Of a stretch of 64,000 bases of DNA, positions 55,143 to 64,000 are shown piece after piece. The notes below the pieces were generated by a model. That model was not told the DNA's origin, searched no databases, and worked only from the letters and a program-made list of their open reading frames with translations. Source of the stretch: Siphonodentalium dalli (taxonomy: Eukaryota; Mollusca; Scaphopoda; Gadilida; Siphonodentaliidae); NCBI GenBank assembly GCA_032622095.1, contig CP136066.1, forward strand, positions 170,634,664 to 170,698,663. The letters are read 5' to 3'. A program made the translations under genes and the position numbers. Each line of letters begins with the position of its first letter. Within the stretch, counting starts at the first letter, position 1.

Positions 55143-55490
55143 TGGAGGCTGTAACAGAGCACAAACACTGATTTATAGAAGTCTGAAAAAAAAAATAGTT
55201 TGGGGGAAAGATATACACCAGCGAAAGTAATGGGAGGGGATGAAACCAATACCTGTCGCACAGTACCTGGCGGGCAACGTTTCACAATGGTGAGCTCAAT
55301 ATTTAACAAAAGCGGTTTGTTTTGGAAATGAATCTGTCGACAGCTAGGAATATGCGGTCGATAGCGTTGGCTTCTTTCGTGTTTTGTTATGTATCACCCA
55401 CACACGTTATGGAGAGAGAAAACACTAGTCATACACGCGAATAAGTAACTAGTTTACGGGTCAACAACACTTTATGAGCTCTCTGGTCGT
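55143..55490. repeat. Direct repeat of about 345 bp, copy 2
   Basis: See copy 1. It includes CATTTCGTGTTTTG-type small deletions relative to copy 1 (TTCGTGTTTTGTTATG for TTCGAATGTGTTTTGTTTATG). Confidence 0.85.
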
Positions 55491-56226
55491 ATTCGATCGA
55501 TGAAAGGAAGAAATGCGACAAGATATGAGCGCCACTCATATGGGAGTCTATACGTTCACTACATGTACATGCTAGCAAATTGGGAATGTTAACTTTTGAT
55601 CTCTCTCTCGCATCAGCTTAGTGCTGAATATACATCCAAATTCCATCCTGGGTAACGCGTTTCAACCTGTTACAATGCATTCAAGTTCACACTGAGATAA
55701 TGTCGATGCCGGGACGTGGTTCTGTATGTCAATGCAACCAGCTTCCAAGGTGAACTGTCAATGCCATACTAGTACATGTCTGTGCTAATGACCTACGATT
55801 CAGCACATTTACGCAGATTCGAAATCCGATATCGAATCGGGTGTCTGATATCGATATCGAATCTCGAATCGAATCGATAACGGTGTGGCATGGCATATAG
55901 GTCACAACATTCAGTAGCGAGCTTATTCATATTTTGAACTAAAATACAATAATTACGTGGATATAATTGTACAGAATTTAATTATAACTATGTAATTATT
56001 TAAATTGATTCTGAGTATATGATTGTGCGCAAACTAACTATTCGGTTTGCGGTTAATCGTTATGTTAATCATCTCAAGTACCATTGTTCGCACAATATGA
56101 CCCTTATGTTAGTCAGTTCGCGGCCATACAACAATGGGATCGGGCCATATCGTGACAAAATCAATTAGCAGTTGGTGAACAACGTGACCATGTTCATACT
56201 AACCCGATAACACCTCGATAACACAA
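55491..56226. other. No gene seen; GATTCGA/TCGAATC-rich stretch at 55810-55885
   Basis: ATCCGATATCGAATCGG, GATATCGATATCGAATC and TCGAATCGAATCG give overlapping small palindromes. Related words (TCGATTCAGTATCGACACCG, AATCAAATCGAATC) occur at 56870-57000, beyond the next hairpin element. Confidence 0.5.
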
Positions 56227-56627
56227 TTAACCCTTTACCCAACAAACCGGCCAAAACCGGCCAAATAAAGCTTCAACAGCCTAAAATATCTTCGGTCTGT
56301 CTCAATAAAACCATACAAATATGGATATCATTGGAACCGGCTCCTTGACCACATTGTGATGGTTACAGTTATACCCTGTGCCAATGCATTCTCTTATATA
56401 TGCGAGTCGACCATAGGTCGCCTCGCATATATAAGAGAATGCATTGGCCTAAAAATAAGTCTTTTTTTAACACTTTTAACCATTTTTTCTTACATTCTTT
56501 AACAATTTTATAAATTTTAATGTGTTAAGCCAATGCATTCTCTTATATATGCGAGGCGACCTATGGTCGACTCGCATATATAAGAGAATGCATTGGCACA
56601 GGGCCCTTCTGTTGGGTAAAGGGTTAT
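56227..56627 (-). mobile_element. TTAA-flanked nested-hairpin element, copy 5
   Basis: Reverse orientation. TTAA at 56227; the right flank reads TTAT, a one-base change. Both hairpins have perfect arms; the spacer has small changes (TTAACCATTTTTTC). Confidence 0.88.
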
Positions 56628-57035
56628 AATAATAAATTACCAATTAGTCATACAACTGTTAGGCCACTTGGTGTAGCTGGTCTCTTATGTGAGCTTTCTG
56701 TCTTTACCTAAGTGACCCATCCTTTACACATTTAACATCGGATGTGTTCCGCAGATTATCCCACATGTTTATCATTCCGACATGTAATTAACCACCACCT
56801 AGCGCAAAATCCGCAACAATAGTTCAATGTTGGAGACATGTTGGATAATTCAAATTATTTGAGGGGTTTCGATTCAGTATCGACACCGAATCAGACCCGT
56901 GACTTTTAGCTTTGTGAAGACATGAAGGGTGTAGCATAAGTGGGAGCCGTCTTTAGCGCCATTCATCGTTTTTATAGAATCAAATCGAATCTCCAAGATT
57001 CGCATGGCGCTTTTGTTTTCCTAAATAAATTGTGT
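56628..57035. other. No gene seen
   Basis: AT-rich, with the CGATTC/GAATCG words mentioned above. Confidence 0.4.
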
Positions 57036-57584
57036 TTAACCCTTTACCCAACAAACCGGCCAAAACCGGCCAAATAAAGCTTCAACAGCCTAAAATATCT
57101 TCGGTCTGTCTCCATAGAACCATACAAATATGGATATCATTGGAATCGGCCCATTGACCAAATTGTGATGGTTATAGTTATGCCCTGTGCCAATGCATTC
57201 TCTTATATATGCGAGTCGACCATAGGTCGCCTCGCATATATAAGAGAATGCATTGGCCTAAAAAAACACTTTTTTAAACACTTTTTACCATTTTTTCTTA
57301 CATTCTTTAACAATTTTATAATTTTTAATGTGTTAAGCCAATGCATTCTCTTATATATGCGAGGCGACCATAGGTCGCCTCGCATATATAAGAGAATGCA
57401 TTGGCCTAAAAAAAAAAAAAAAAATAACACTTTTTAACATTTTTTCTTACATTCTTTAACAATTTTATAATTTTTAATGTGTTAAGCCAATGCATTCTCT
57501 TATATATGCGAGGCGACCTATGGTCGACTCGCATATATAAGAGAATACATTGGCACAGGGCCGTTCTGTTGGGTAAAGGGTTAA
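57036..57584 (-). mobile_element. TTAA-flanked nested-hairpin element, copy 6, with three hairpins
   Basis: TTAA at 57036 and 57581, perfect outer ends, reverse orientation. Three hairpins instead of two (at about 57188-57257, 57338-57405 and 57487-57555), so the element is about 150 bp longer. The middle hairpin has the fully symmetric centre GAGGCGACCATAGGTCGCCTC, a hybrid of the two normal loops, and is followed by a run of about 17 A. Confidence 0.9.
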
Positions 57585-58331
57585 AGCCCAACTAGACGTG
57601 ACAACGAAAATATCCAGCTAACGTGAATCCTTTCACAATGGACTCACGGCTTTCTTGTGGTGATCAGTGATAGCAACACAGCGCCCATACACATGGTGGG
57701 ATTATACTGCAGCGTTCGGTTAGGAAGGGAAAGAAGAGACCATTCGAACTGTTTTGTGAGCGATTATAGCTTCATTGTGTTCTCTGATCTCGTGAAGGGC
57801 ACCACGCGAAGATGTTGTGGACCAGAGAGAGCAAAAAAAATTTGCTGGTATGAGGCATGCTGCTGCGAACAATCATATCCAAAAATAACCGAGTTCAGGT
57901 TTGATTTGAAGGGAAACCATCGGAATTTGTTGTCTAATTACTTGCTAAAAGTGTTATACGATATACTATAACTATAATGTGCTTTCGTCACTAGACAGTG
58001 GAGACACCCGCCTAATTAGATCTTCTGATCTCCATATATGCAATTGGTGTACGTGGAGCCATACGCTACTCAAATGTATCACATACATAAAGTCAATTTT
58101 TTAACATGTATTGAAAGAATGATAACTACATGTACGTCGATGTTCTACCTGTCGACGTTACCACAGGCTTCCGCATAATCCGTGGATTTCGTTACGTGAT
58201 CTGAGTGCAATGATGCTCTCGTTTCGTAAACGGAAAGCAGCAGCGGGTAAAATGTTATTGCGTTCTTCAAACTTGTGTCATTCATATAAAGCTGTGGATT
58301 TGAAATTGCTATCATGCATTTTTGAACATGT
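57585..58331. other. No convincing gene
   Basis: A 104-residue frame at 57657-57971 is open with a Cys-rich middle (C-C-G-P-E-R...C-W-Y-E-A-C-C-C-E), but nothing identifies it. Confidence 0.4.
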
Positions 58332-58625
58332 TGTTGATCGATTGATTAATTGACTGGGGTTTAATGTCGCTTTCAGAAACTAAGGCCATATCACGACATA
58401 GCCAGTTTTATTGGTGGAGGAAATTCGCACATGCACTTACTGCTAATCTAGTAGTGATTTCAATGGCTGATAAACTCGTCGACCATGTGCGACAACTCCA
58501 TCTGATAACGATTTCGAGTTACAAAGTCCACGATGGAAGCATGTGGATTTGAACCCTCATCGCCAGCGCTGGAGGGAGAAACGGTTTGGAGTTTTACCCC
58601 TAACCGCTTGCGCCACCGAAGCCCC
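58332..58625 (-). mobile_element. tRNA-derived SINE, full length
   Basis: On the minus strand it begins GGCTTCGGTGGCGCAAGCGG. The A box TGGCGCAAGCGG (58604-58615) and B box GGTTCAAATC (58546-58555) are 46-47 bp apart, wider than in a plain tRNA and in the manner of a Ser/Leu-type tRNA with a long variable arm. A body of about 170 bp follows, ending GAAAGCGACATTAAACCCCA then GTCAATTAATCAATCGATC. The TTAAACCCCA tail with AATC repeats is typical of mollusc SINEs. It would be transcribed by RNA polymerase III and moved by a LINE. Confidence 0.85.
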
Positions 58626-60256
58626 AGAACATACTATTGTAATGACTTCCAAAATACATATGTGGCAATTTGCCCGGAAATTGGGTATGGACGAGTATGT
58701 GTAGCCTATAGACTATATACAAGTCCGTTAATCCAAACGGTGTCAAATACTTTCCACATGCACGTCCAAGAATATTCTTCTCGGACGTGTAAGAAATGCA
58801 TTACTGCACCATGATTCAGAATATTAGCTTCATGGTCCATGAATGATGGTAGCATGCAGCTGTTATTCTGCTAAAACAATCGGTAACGGATGCACTGAAG
58901 GAAGGAAGTTTTGTTATCGATGAAGGATAACTCTTTCAAACAATTGATAAATTGCTGGTAATCGTCAAACTACATGCAGCGCCCTGCGTTGTAGCACTGC
59001 CACAATGATGGTACTTTGCGGACCGATACATCTATTTTTACACATCGTTGGAACTATATTTAGTCACATATTATCTTATTTTACCACCAAAAGTTTGCAA
59101 TAATGGTAATTCTTTCGGTATTGATAAGACGAATGTGAACTGAGCCAGACATAGACAATTTTAATCTTCAAACATAAGAATTAAGAACACGTCAGAAATT
59201 CTTACCAATTGTACTTATGGCAGTGATATCTCAGCGGAGCGATGGGAGATAACTCTGCCTGGAGTTTGGGTAATAGTGTTATCGCTCTGTAACTGTCAAA
59301 GCTGTCACGAGGCTCATGTGTTCCTCTATATAATGAGCAAATGAAATCCAGTTTCCGTATACCAACAAGATACATGTAGCAGTTATTGTACTATTCCAGG
59401 CATGGAAAGTCGGTATAATGACTGTGAGTGATACATCATCTCTGCTATGTCAAGTACATTACAAGGCGATCACCACCCACGATACGATGTTCTAGCCGGT
59501 GCCAGCATTTGCAGCTCCTATCGCAAGGTTCCGTTGTCTTGTGACAACGCAGTTACTACTGAGATGTGGCTTCATTGCGAGGAATATTTGAAGCCGCGAT
59601 ATCCTAATTGGGCCCACACAATGTACACAAACAATGAATGATGGTGCCAAAAAGTTCAAGAAATTTAATACAATTAAATTCCCGTTCCACATGGAAGCCT
59701 CCCCCAGTATCCAAGCAAGAGAGGTGTGTGTTTAATTTTCTCAATACTACTGTTTTTGGAGTTGTTGTTGGCAATCTTGCTAGTGCATGCAAAATATCCT
59801 GCGGCTTATAGACCTGAAACCAAGCACCTTAGCATTATCTACTAGATACATATATATCTTCAGTCTGTATATGTAACCAACCCTTAAGTAATCATCACTG
59901 CAAATGTTTGTTTTTTAATTTAGAAAACTAAATCTGCTCACAATAAGCACATGCATAGTATTTCCAAAGATGTAAAGTTCAGGTAACGTCATTCAGTAAC
60001 ATATTTCTGCAATATGATATAGTAAAACTCACCTCCTATTAATTTGTTCTCATCGGACTGGTGCCACTGTTTAATATGGAACGATGTCGTAATTTATTTT
60101 TTTGGCGCATTTGGCACATGAACCCTTTCTATACCAAATGGATTCTCCAAGTCAGTTAAAATGTGTCCATCAGAATGGTCTATTATTCATCTGGAGGGAT
60201 AAGGTGGTAAGCATATTATAGATACATAAAAGCACAGAAGGAGCCCTATTTATTGA
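58626..60256. other. No gene seen
   Basis: Short frames (58533-58814 and 59447-59641 plus strand) without domains; the first overlaps the SINE. Confidence 0.45.
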
Positions 60257-60322
60257 GGGAAATGTTTAGATAATAAGTTCAACAAAATAGTCGTTGTTTG
60301 AACTTGTTATCTGAAAATTTCC
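60257..60322. repeat. Small hairpin, family copy 2
   Basis: GGAAATGTTTAGATAATAAG, then TTCAA, pairs with TTGAAC, then TTGTTATCTGAAAATTTCC. Related to 9229-9278. Confidence 0.65.
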
Positions 60323-61403
60323 TATGGGACAACTACTCGTTATATTCTACATATATATCATATACAGGTACCATGCATAGATTACAATCTACGTCACCCT
60401 TAATATGCGTAGTCTCCCAAAGTTCTGGCAAGTGATTTCCATCATATATAATGTGTGTGGGTTTTACCATTTTCCTCAGTATATCGTATAGCATTATGAC
60501 CTACGAAAAACAAGATCAAATATAATATACATTTGTTGTGTTTCGGAAGTAATTATTTTAGCTATAAGTGGCACATGTCACCGTGGTAGTTATGTTTGCT
60601 AACAACTCACATATTTCAACAAATCATAAGTCATGTGTTATTCACCAGAGGTTCACATCCACACACATGTTGAACATTCGGAACTGACGACAAAATGTGT
60701 ATGCTGTTTCCTCGATTTTATATATGTGAATTGGTTTCAATCCTGTTGTTAATTGAACCTAACAACAACAGTGTATATAGTGCAGGTAGTCTTCCGATAC
60801 AAGTCCATCAGAAACCCAGTGGTCCGACAATCTCAGATATCTGTGGAGGGAATTACAGCTGTAGCGCAGCGTGTCATATCTCTCTTTTCTAATGTCTCTG
60901 ACATTTGTCTGGGAAGCTTGGATTAGTAAAAGTTAATGAGGTTATTAATTTGAACACATTCAAATACCAGTGATGATGAAAAAGGGGACATATATCATAT
61001 TTGATGAGGGACATTTTAGACTAGGATAAAAAGTCAGGCATGAATAAATTAAGAACATATCAATTTAAATAAAAAAAAGTGTACACTGGAAGAATTGTTA
61101 TTGAATATGAAGAATTTCGAAGCAAGAAAAAATATTTAATAAACTCAGAGTGAGTAATAATTGTCTTGAACTTGAACAAGACAGACTACCCAAAATAGCA
61201 TGAGATAATATGAAGGTATTGTGATGACAATCAAATTGAAAAAAACATTCATTGAAATATAGTGGAAAATGCGAAACAAATTTTGCTCTGACTGTTTAGC
61301 ATATATACCCGAAATGCAATTTATAAATGGGGACGACAAATTTATATTTCTAATGAAAAACTAAACAAAGATGTTGCCACTATTTTCTGTCTGGAATTTC
61401 TAT
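60323..61403. other. No gene seen
   Basis: AT-rich, nothing recognised. Confidence 0.5.
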
Positions 61404-61535
<132 letters not shown>

Positions 61536-61561
61536 CATTCGACTAATCGTAATGACTTTCT

Positions 61562-61762
61562 AATGTCTAACTATTTATAATTGCATGTATTAACGTTACT
61601 TTTATTTTTTAAAAGTCTAACTATTTTATAATTGTAAGTATTTACGTTACTTTTATTTTATATGTCTAACTATTTTATAATTGTCTGTATTTACATTACA
61701 TTTTATATATGTCTAATTATTTTATAAGTTTATGTATTTACGTTACTTTTATTTTATATGTG
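61562..61762. repeat. About 50-bp AT-rich tandem repeat, four units
   Basis: GTCTAA starts at 61565, 61615, 61664 and 61711. The unit reads GTCTAACTATTTTATAATTG then TATTTACGTTACTTTTATTT. Confidence 0.88.
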
Positions 61763-61804
61763 GGATCTGCCATAGTGTGCTTGAATCGACAATAAATTAT
61801 GTCG

Positions 61805-63060
61805 TATATAAATAGTCCAAGTCTTCTTGTACTAAAACCAGCTAAGATATTGGAATGGCGATTTGCTGGTGTTTAGTCCAAGCCCGCCTGCATAGGCTTC
61901 TTATAACACGACTTATGCCCAGGATCTGTGGCGGGAATTTGTGGTGTATTTTACTCGATTTACCTAAAAAATCAATACATGATGCTATATACATCGGAAA
62001 GAGTGACATCTTATGGTCATAATGGTTTATAATAATCTAACTTTCATGTTAAATTACGCATAGAATATTCCGGTTGATTGTCACCGACATCGCATTTTGT
62101 GACATCGCTGTATATTTTGTTTACGTTTTAAGTGAAAGCCGAAGTCGTACGGAAGAAATCCGGTACAGTCCGGAGTTTGTTCTGGCTATACAAACAAAAT
62201 GGCGGCCCCCATATTATTCTAATGCTCGTTGTGTTTACACTGTTTTAAACTGTGAGATGGTTGTAATTCCCGCAATTTATTTAATGTATTACATTTATAT
62301 CTTCAATATTTACTTAATCTATGCATTTATTTATTTATTGACACGTACAATTCCGATTACAATGGAGAATTCATCGTGCGTGGTTGATCGAAAATCTACG
62401 GAATATTTTCCCCGGAAAATGCCGAACGCAGTTCGCGAGGTCAACTGAGTTCGCATACTTTTAAAATTATGTAAACATTGCGTTAAATGTCTCTTTTCAC
62501 ATTAAATTACCGCGTTCAAATCACAACTGATGTGGGATTCAGATCAAATAGCATGTCTTCTGTGGAAAATATCCGTTTATTGTCGCAATTGTGATATTTT
62601 ATTTCATATAATTGTGGTTTTATTCTTGACAGCATGAATAGCGATACACTCCTTGCGTTTTGCCTAGGAGGGTGTATCCCAATGCAAATTGAACTGATTT
62701 GTGATGAATATCGTCTTTTCAAGCGATGTGTGAGGTTTATGTTCATCCTGTGTTCTGACTAAGTTTTATGATATCGGATACTTCACTATATATTTGTCTT
62801 AAACATCTTGTCTTGCAGTATATCATTCCCACAATGAATTTCTCAAGTTAAATTATATTGCATGTGTATATATGTCTTCATGTAACTTTTGTATATATAT
62901 ATATTGTACCATAATGGTCTCCATATTTGGAGGAATAAACATATCTCTCTCTAAGTCGTGTTATAAGAAGCCTATGCAGGCGGGCTTGGACTAAACACCA
63001 GCAAATCGCCATACCAATATCTTAGCTGGTTTTAGTACAAGAAGACTTGGACTATATATA
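61805..63060. mobile_element. DNA element with long (about 110-bp) near-perfect terminal inverted repeats
   Basis: The left arm, 61805-61918 (TAGTCCAAGTCTTCTTGTAC...CAGGCTTCTTATAACACGACT region), is matched by the right arm, 62954-63060 (AGTCGTGTTATAAGAAGCCT...GTACAAGAAGACTTGGACTA). Only about two differences are visible (TTGGAATGG/TTGGTATGG, AAATAG/TATAG). The interior of about 1.03 kb has an open frame at 62074-62448 (124 residues, with a hydrophobic Tyr/Ile-rich stretch) that resembles no transposase. The near identity of the arms suggests recent activity or gene conversion. The flanks are TATA-rich, so the target duplication is unclear. Confidence 0.85.
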
Positions 63061-63187
63061 AAGAGCTCGCAAGGTCATATTTTTCATTTACAGAAGAGAC
63101 ATCGCAATTGATTTTCTCCAAGTTCGAAATAATTGAATTAAACGCTTACGCTCAGTGGGGAATCGTGCTATTTAAATTATTAATGTT

Positions 63188-63655
63188 TAGCTAAAGTCTG
63201 AGTTTAGTGTGCATGTCATTTGCAGAAGAGGTCCCAGAGGGTTAATGTATTGATACTATCCCACATAGCGGGCTAGCATAACTAAATTCACCATCTGGGG
63301 ACCTCATTCTGATAAGGCCTCATCTTCTCTGGAAAGTTTCTTTATTGTCAAATTTCTATAGAAATTTCTTCACATAGATTCTATTTCTTTGTTAGTGTAG
63401 TTTATCTATATCCCCAAAATTGGCAGACGACACATTGCATAATCTAGGTTCTCAATGGGTGTACATGACAATATTCACCATTTTGGAACTTCAGTCTGAG
63501 TCTATGTCTCCAATAGCGGGTGAGTTCATGCAGAATGAGGTCCCATGAGGGTGAATTTAGTGATGCTAGCCCGCTGTGCGGGATAGCGTCACTATAATAC
63601 CCACTGGGGACCTCATTCTGCAAATGACAGGCACACTAAACTCAGACTTGACCCG
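63188..63655. repeat. Inverted repeat with a smaller hairpin inside each arm
   Basis: The left arm, about 63188-63320 (TCTGAGTTTAGTGTGCATGT then CATTTGCAGAAGAGGTCCC), pairs with the right arm, about 63515-63655 (GGGGACCTCATTCTGCAAAT then GACAGGCACACTAAACTCAGA). Each arm contains its own stem round the GC-rich centre (GCTAGCCCGCTGTGCGGGAT then AGCG on the right). The 190-bp loop is unrelated. The layout of two mutually inverted hairpins is the same as in the TTAA family, but the sequence is different. Confidence 0.8.
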
Positions 63656-64000
63656 AACAAGCTCACTGATCGAGACGGAGAGGCTGTGGGTGTTCACAAA
63701 CTTTCGTACTAAAATATCGGCGTTTATTCACTTGCCTAAATTATGCATAATATCTTTCAGAAAGTCAGGAACTACCCGTGGTGTAAATGGATTATCTCAT
63801 GCATGCTGTACCCCGCTTAATCTAAATAGTAATGCCATAAATTACAATCAATGGAGTGATAATGAACGATGAATGTTGAAATAATAGTAGAGGTCAACCC
63901 GGAGAGACATATGCCATTTTGGACCAATCGGGTAAATTATCGTTGCCTGAGAATTATAATGTCGAAAATGAGAAGTTGGTATCGTTGGAATCGCCACGAA
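63656..64000. other. No gene seen
   Basis: A plus-strand frame at 63576-63872 starts in the inverted repeat; no domain. Confidence 0.4.

Noticed and set aside
53550-55490. Pair of LTRs flanking a 1.2-kb element
   Set aside because: The repeats lack TG...CA ends, a primer binding site and any gag/pol in between; called a plain direct repeat.
58540-58625. Functional tRNA gene on the minus strand
   Set aside because: A and B boxes are present, but the acceptor stem does not close and a SINE body with a TTAAACCCCA tail follows.

Overview
The window is animal nuclear DNA, most likely from a bivalve mollusc. It is AT-rich, has no operons, has GT-AG introns and is dominated by mobile elements. The mollusc reading rests on repeat style: a tRNA-derived SINE ending in a GCGTTAAACCCC-like tail, satellites built round a GAGTTATGGCCCTTAATT-type motif, repeats carrying AAGGTCA/TGACCTT, and a non-LTR element ending in (TTGAA)n. 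This is recognition by pattern only; no search was run.

Host genes are few. The one convincing host gene is a two-exon class A G-protein-coupled receptor (19630-21575). Its cytoplasmic tail is built from a repeated unit of about 42 residues. The window also holds an orphan copy of its second exon (10054-10532), a shattered tail copy at 34.3-34.9 kb, and end-of-tail remnants at 17.5-17.9 and 22.0-22.3 kb. A piece of the tail coding sequence has been amplified into a 31-bp satellite (10.9-11.7 kb). This is therefore a decayed local receptor family.

Layout. 0-2 kb: microsatellite and a 130-bp tandem repeat. 2-7 kb: a duplicated repeat family split by a 3.1-kb alternating array (A-B-A-B-A). 7-9.4 kb: nothing coding seen. 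9.4-12.7 kb: a hAT-like MITE, the orphan receptor exon and the satellite. 14.4-15.6 kb: a long inverted repeat. 16-17 kb: the first of six TTAA-flanked elements with nested hairpins (the others lie at 30.7, 33.4, 35.1, 56.2 and 57.0 kb), plus a core-only copy (31.6 kb) and an old relic (30.4 kb). 18.5-22.3 kb: a MITE and the receptor gene. 23.9 kb: a strong hairpin. 25.1-27.6 kb: tandem repeats. 29.3-36 kb: fold-back elements, GATG microsatellite and receptor debris. 36-38 kb: a compound fold-back element. 38.1-39.4 kb: a retrotransposon ORF1 with a PHD finger but no ORF2. 39.4-42.8 kb: an M-U-U-M array with TTAA junctions. 43.3-47.8 kb: a structurally intact Harbinger transposon with both genes. 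47.8-49.9 kb: the tandem repeat it entered. 51.8-53.5 kb: a 5'-truncated reverse transcriptase. 58.3-58.6 kb: a SINE. 61.4-64 kb: GA microsatellite and two inverted-repeat elements.

In several places a second copy inside the window serves as an empty-site control. This fixes insertion boundaries and target duplications for the Harbinger element, for the hAT-like MITE in the receptor paralogue and for a fold-back insert at 41.2-41.7 kb. The most unusual material is the nested-palindrome TTAA family and the path from receptor tail repeat to satellite.
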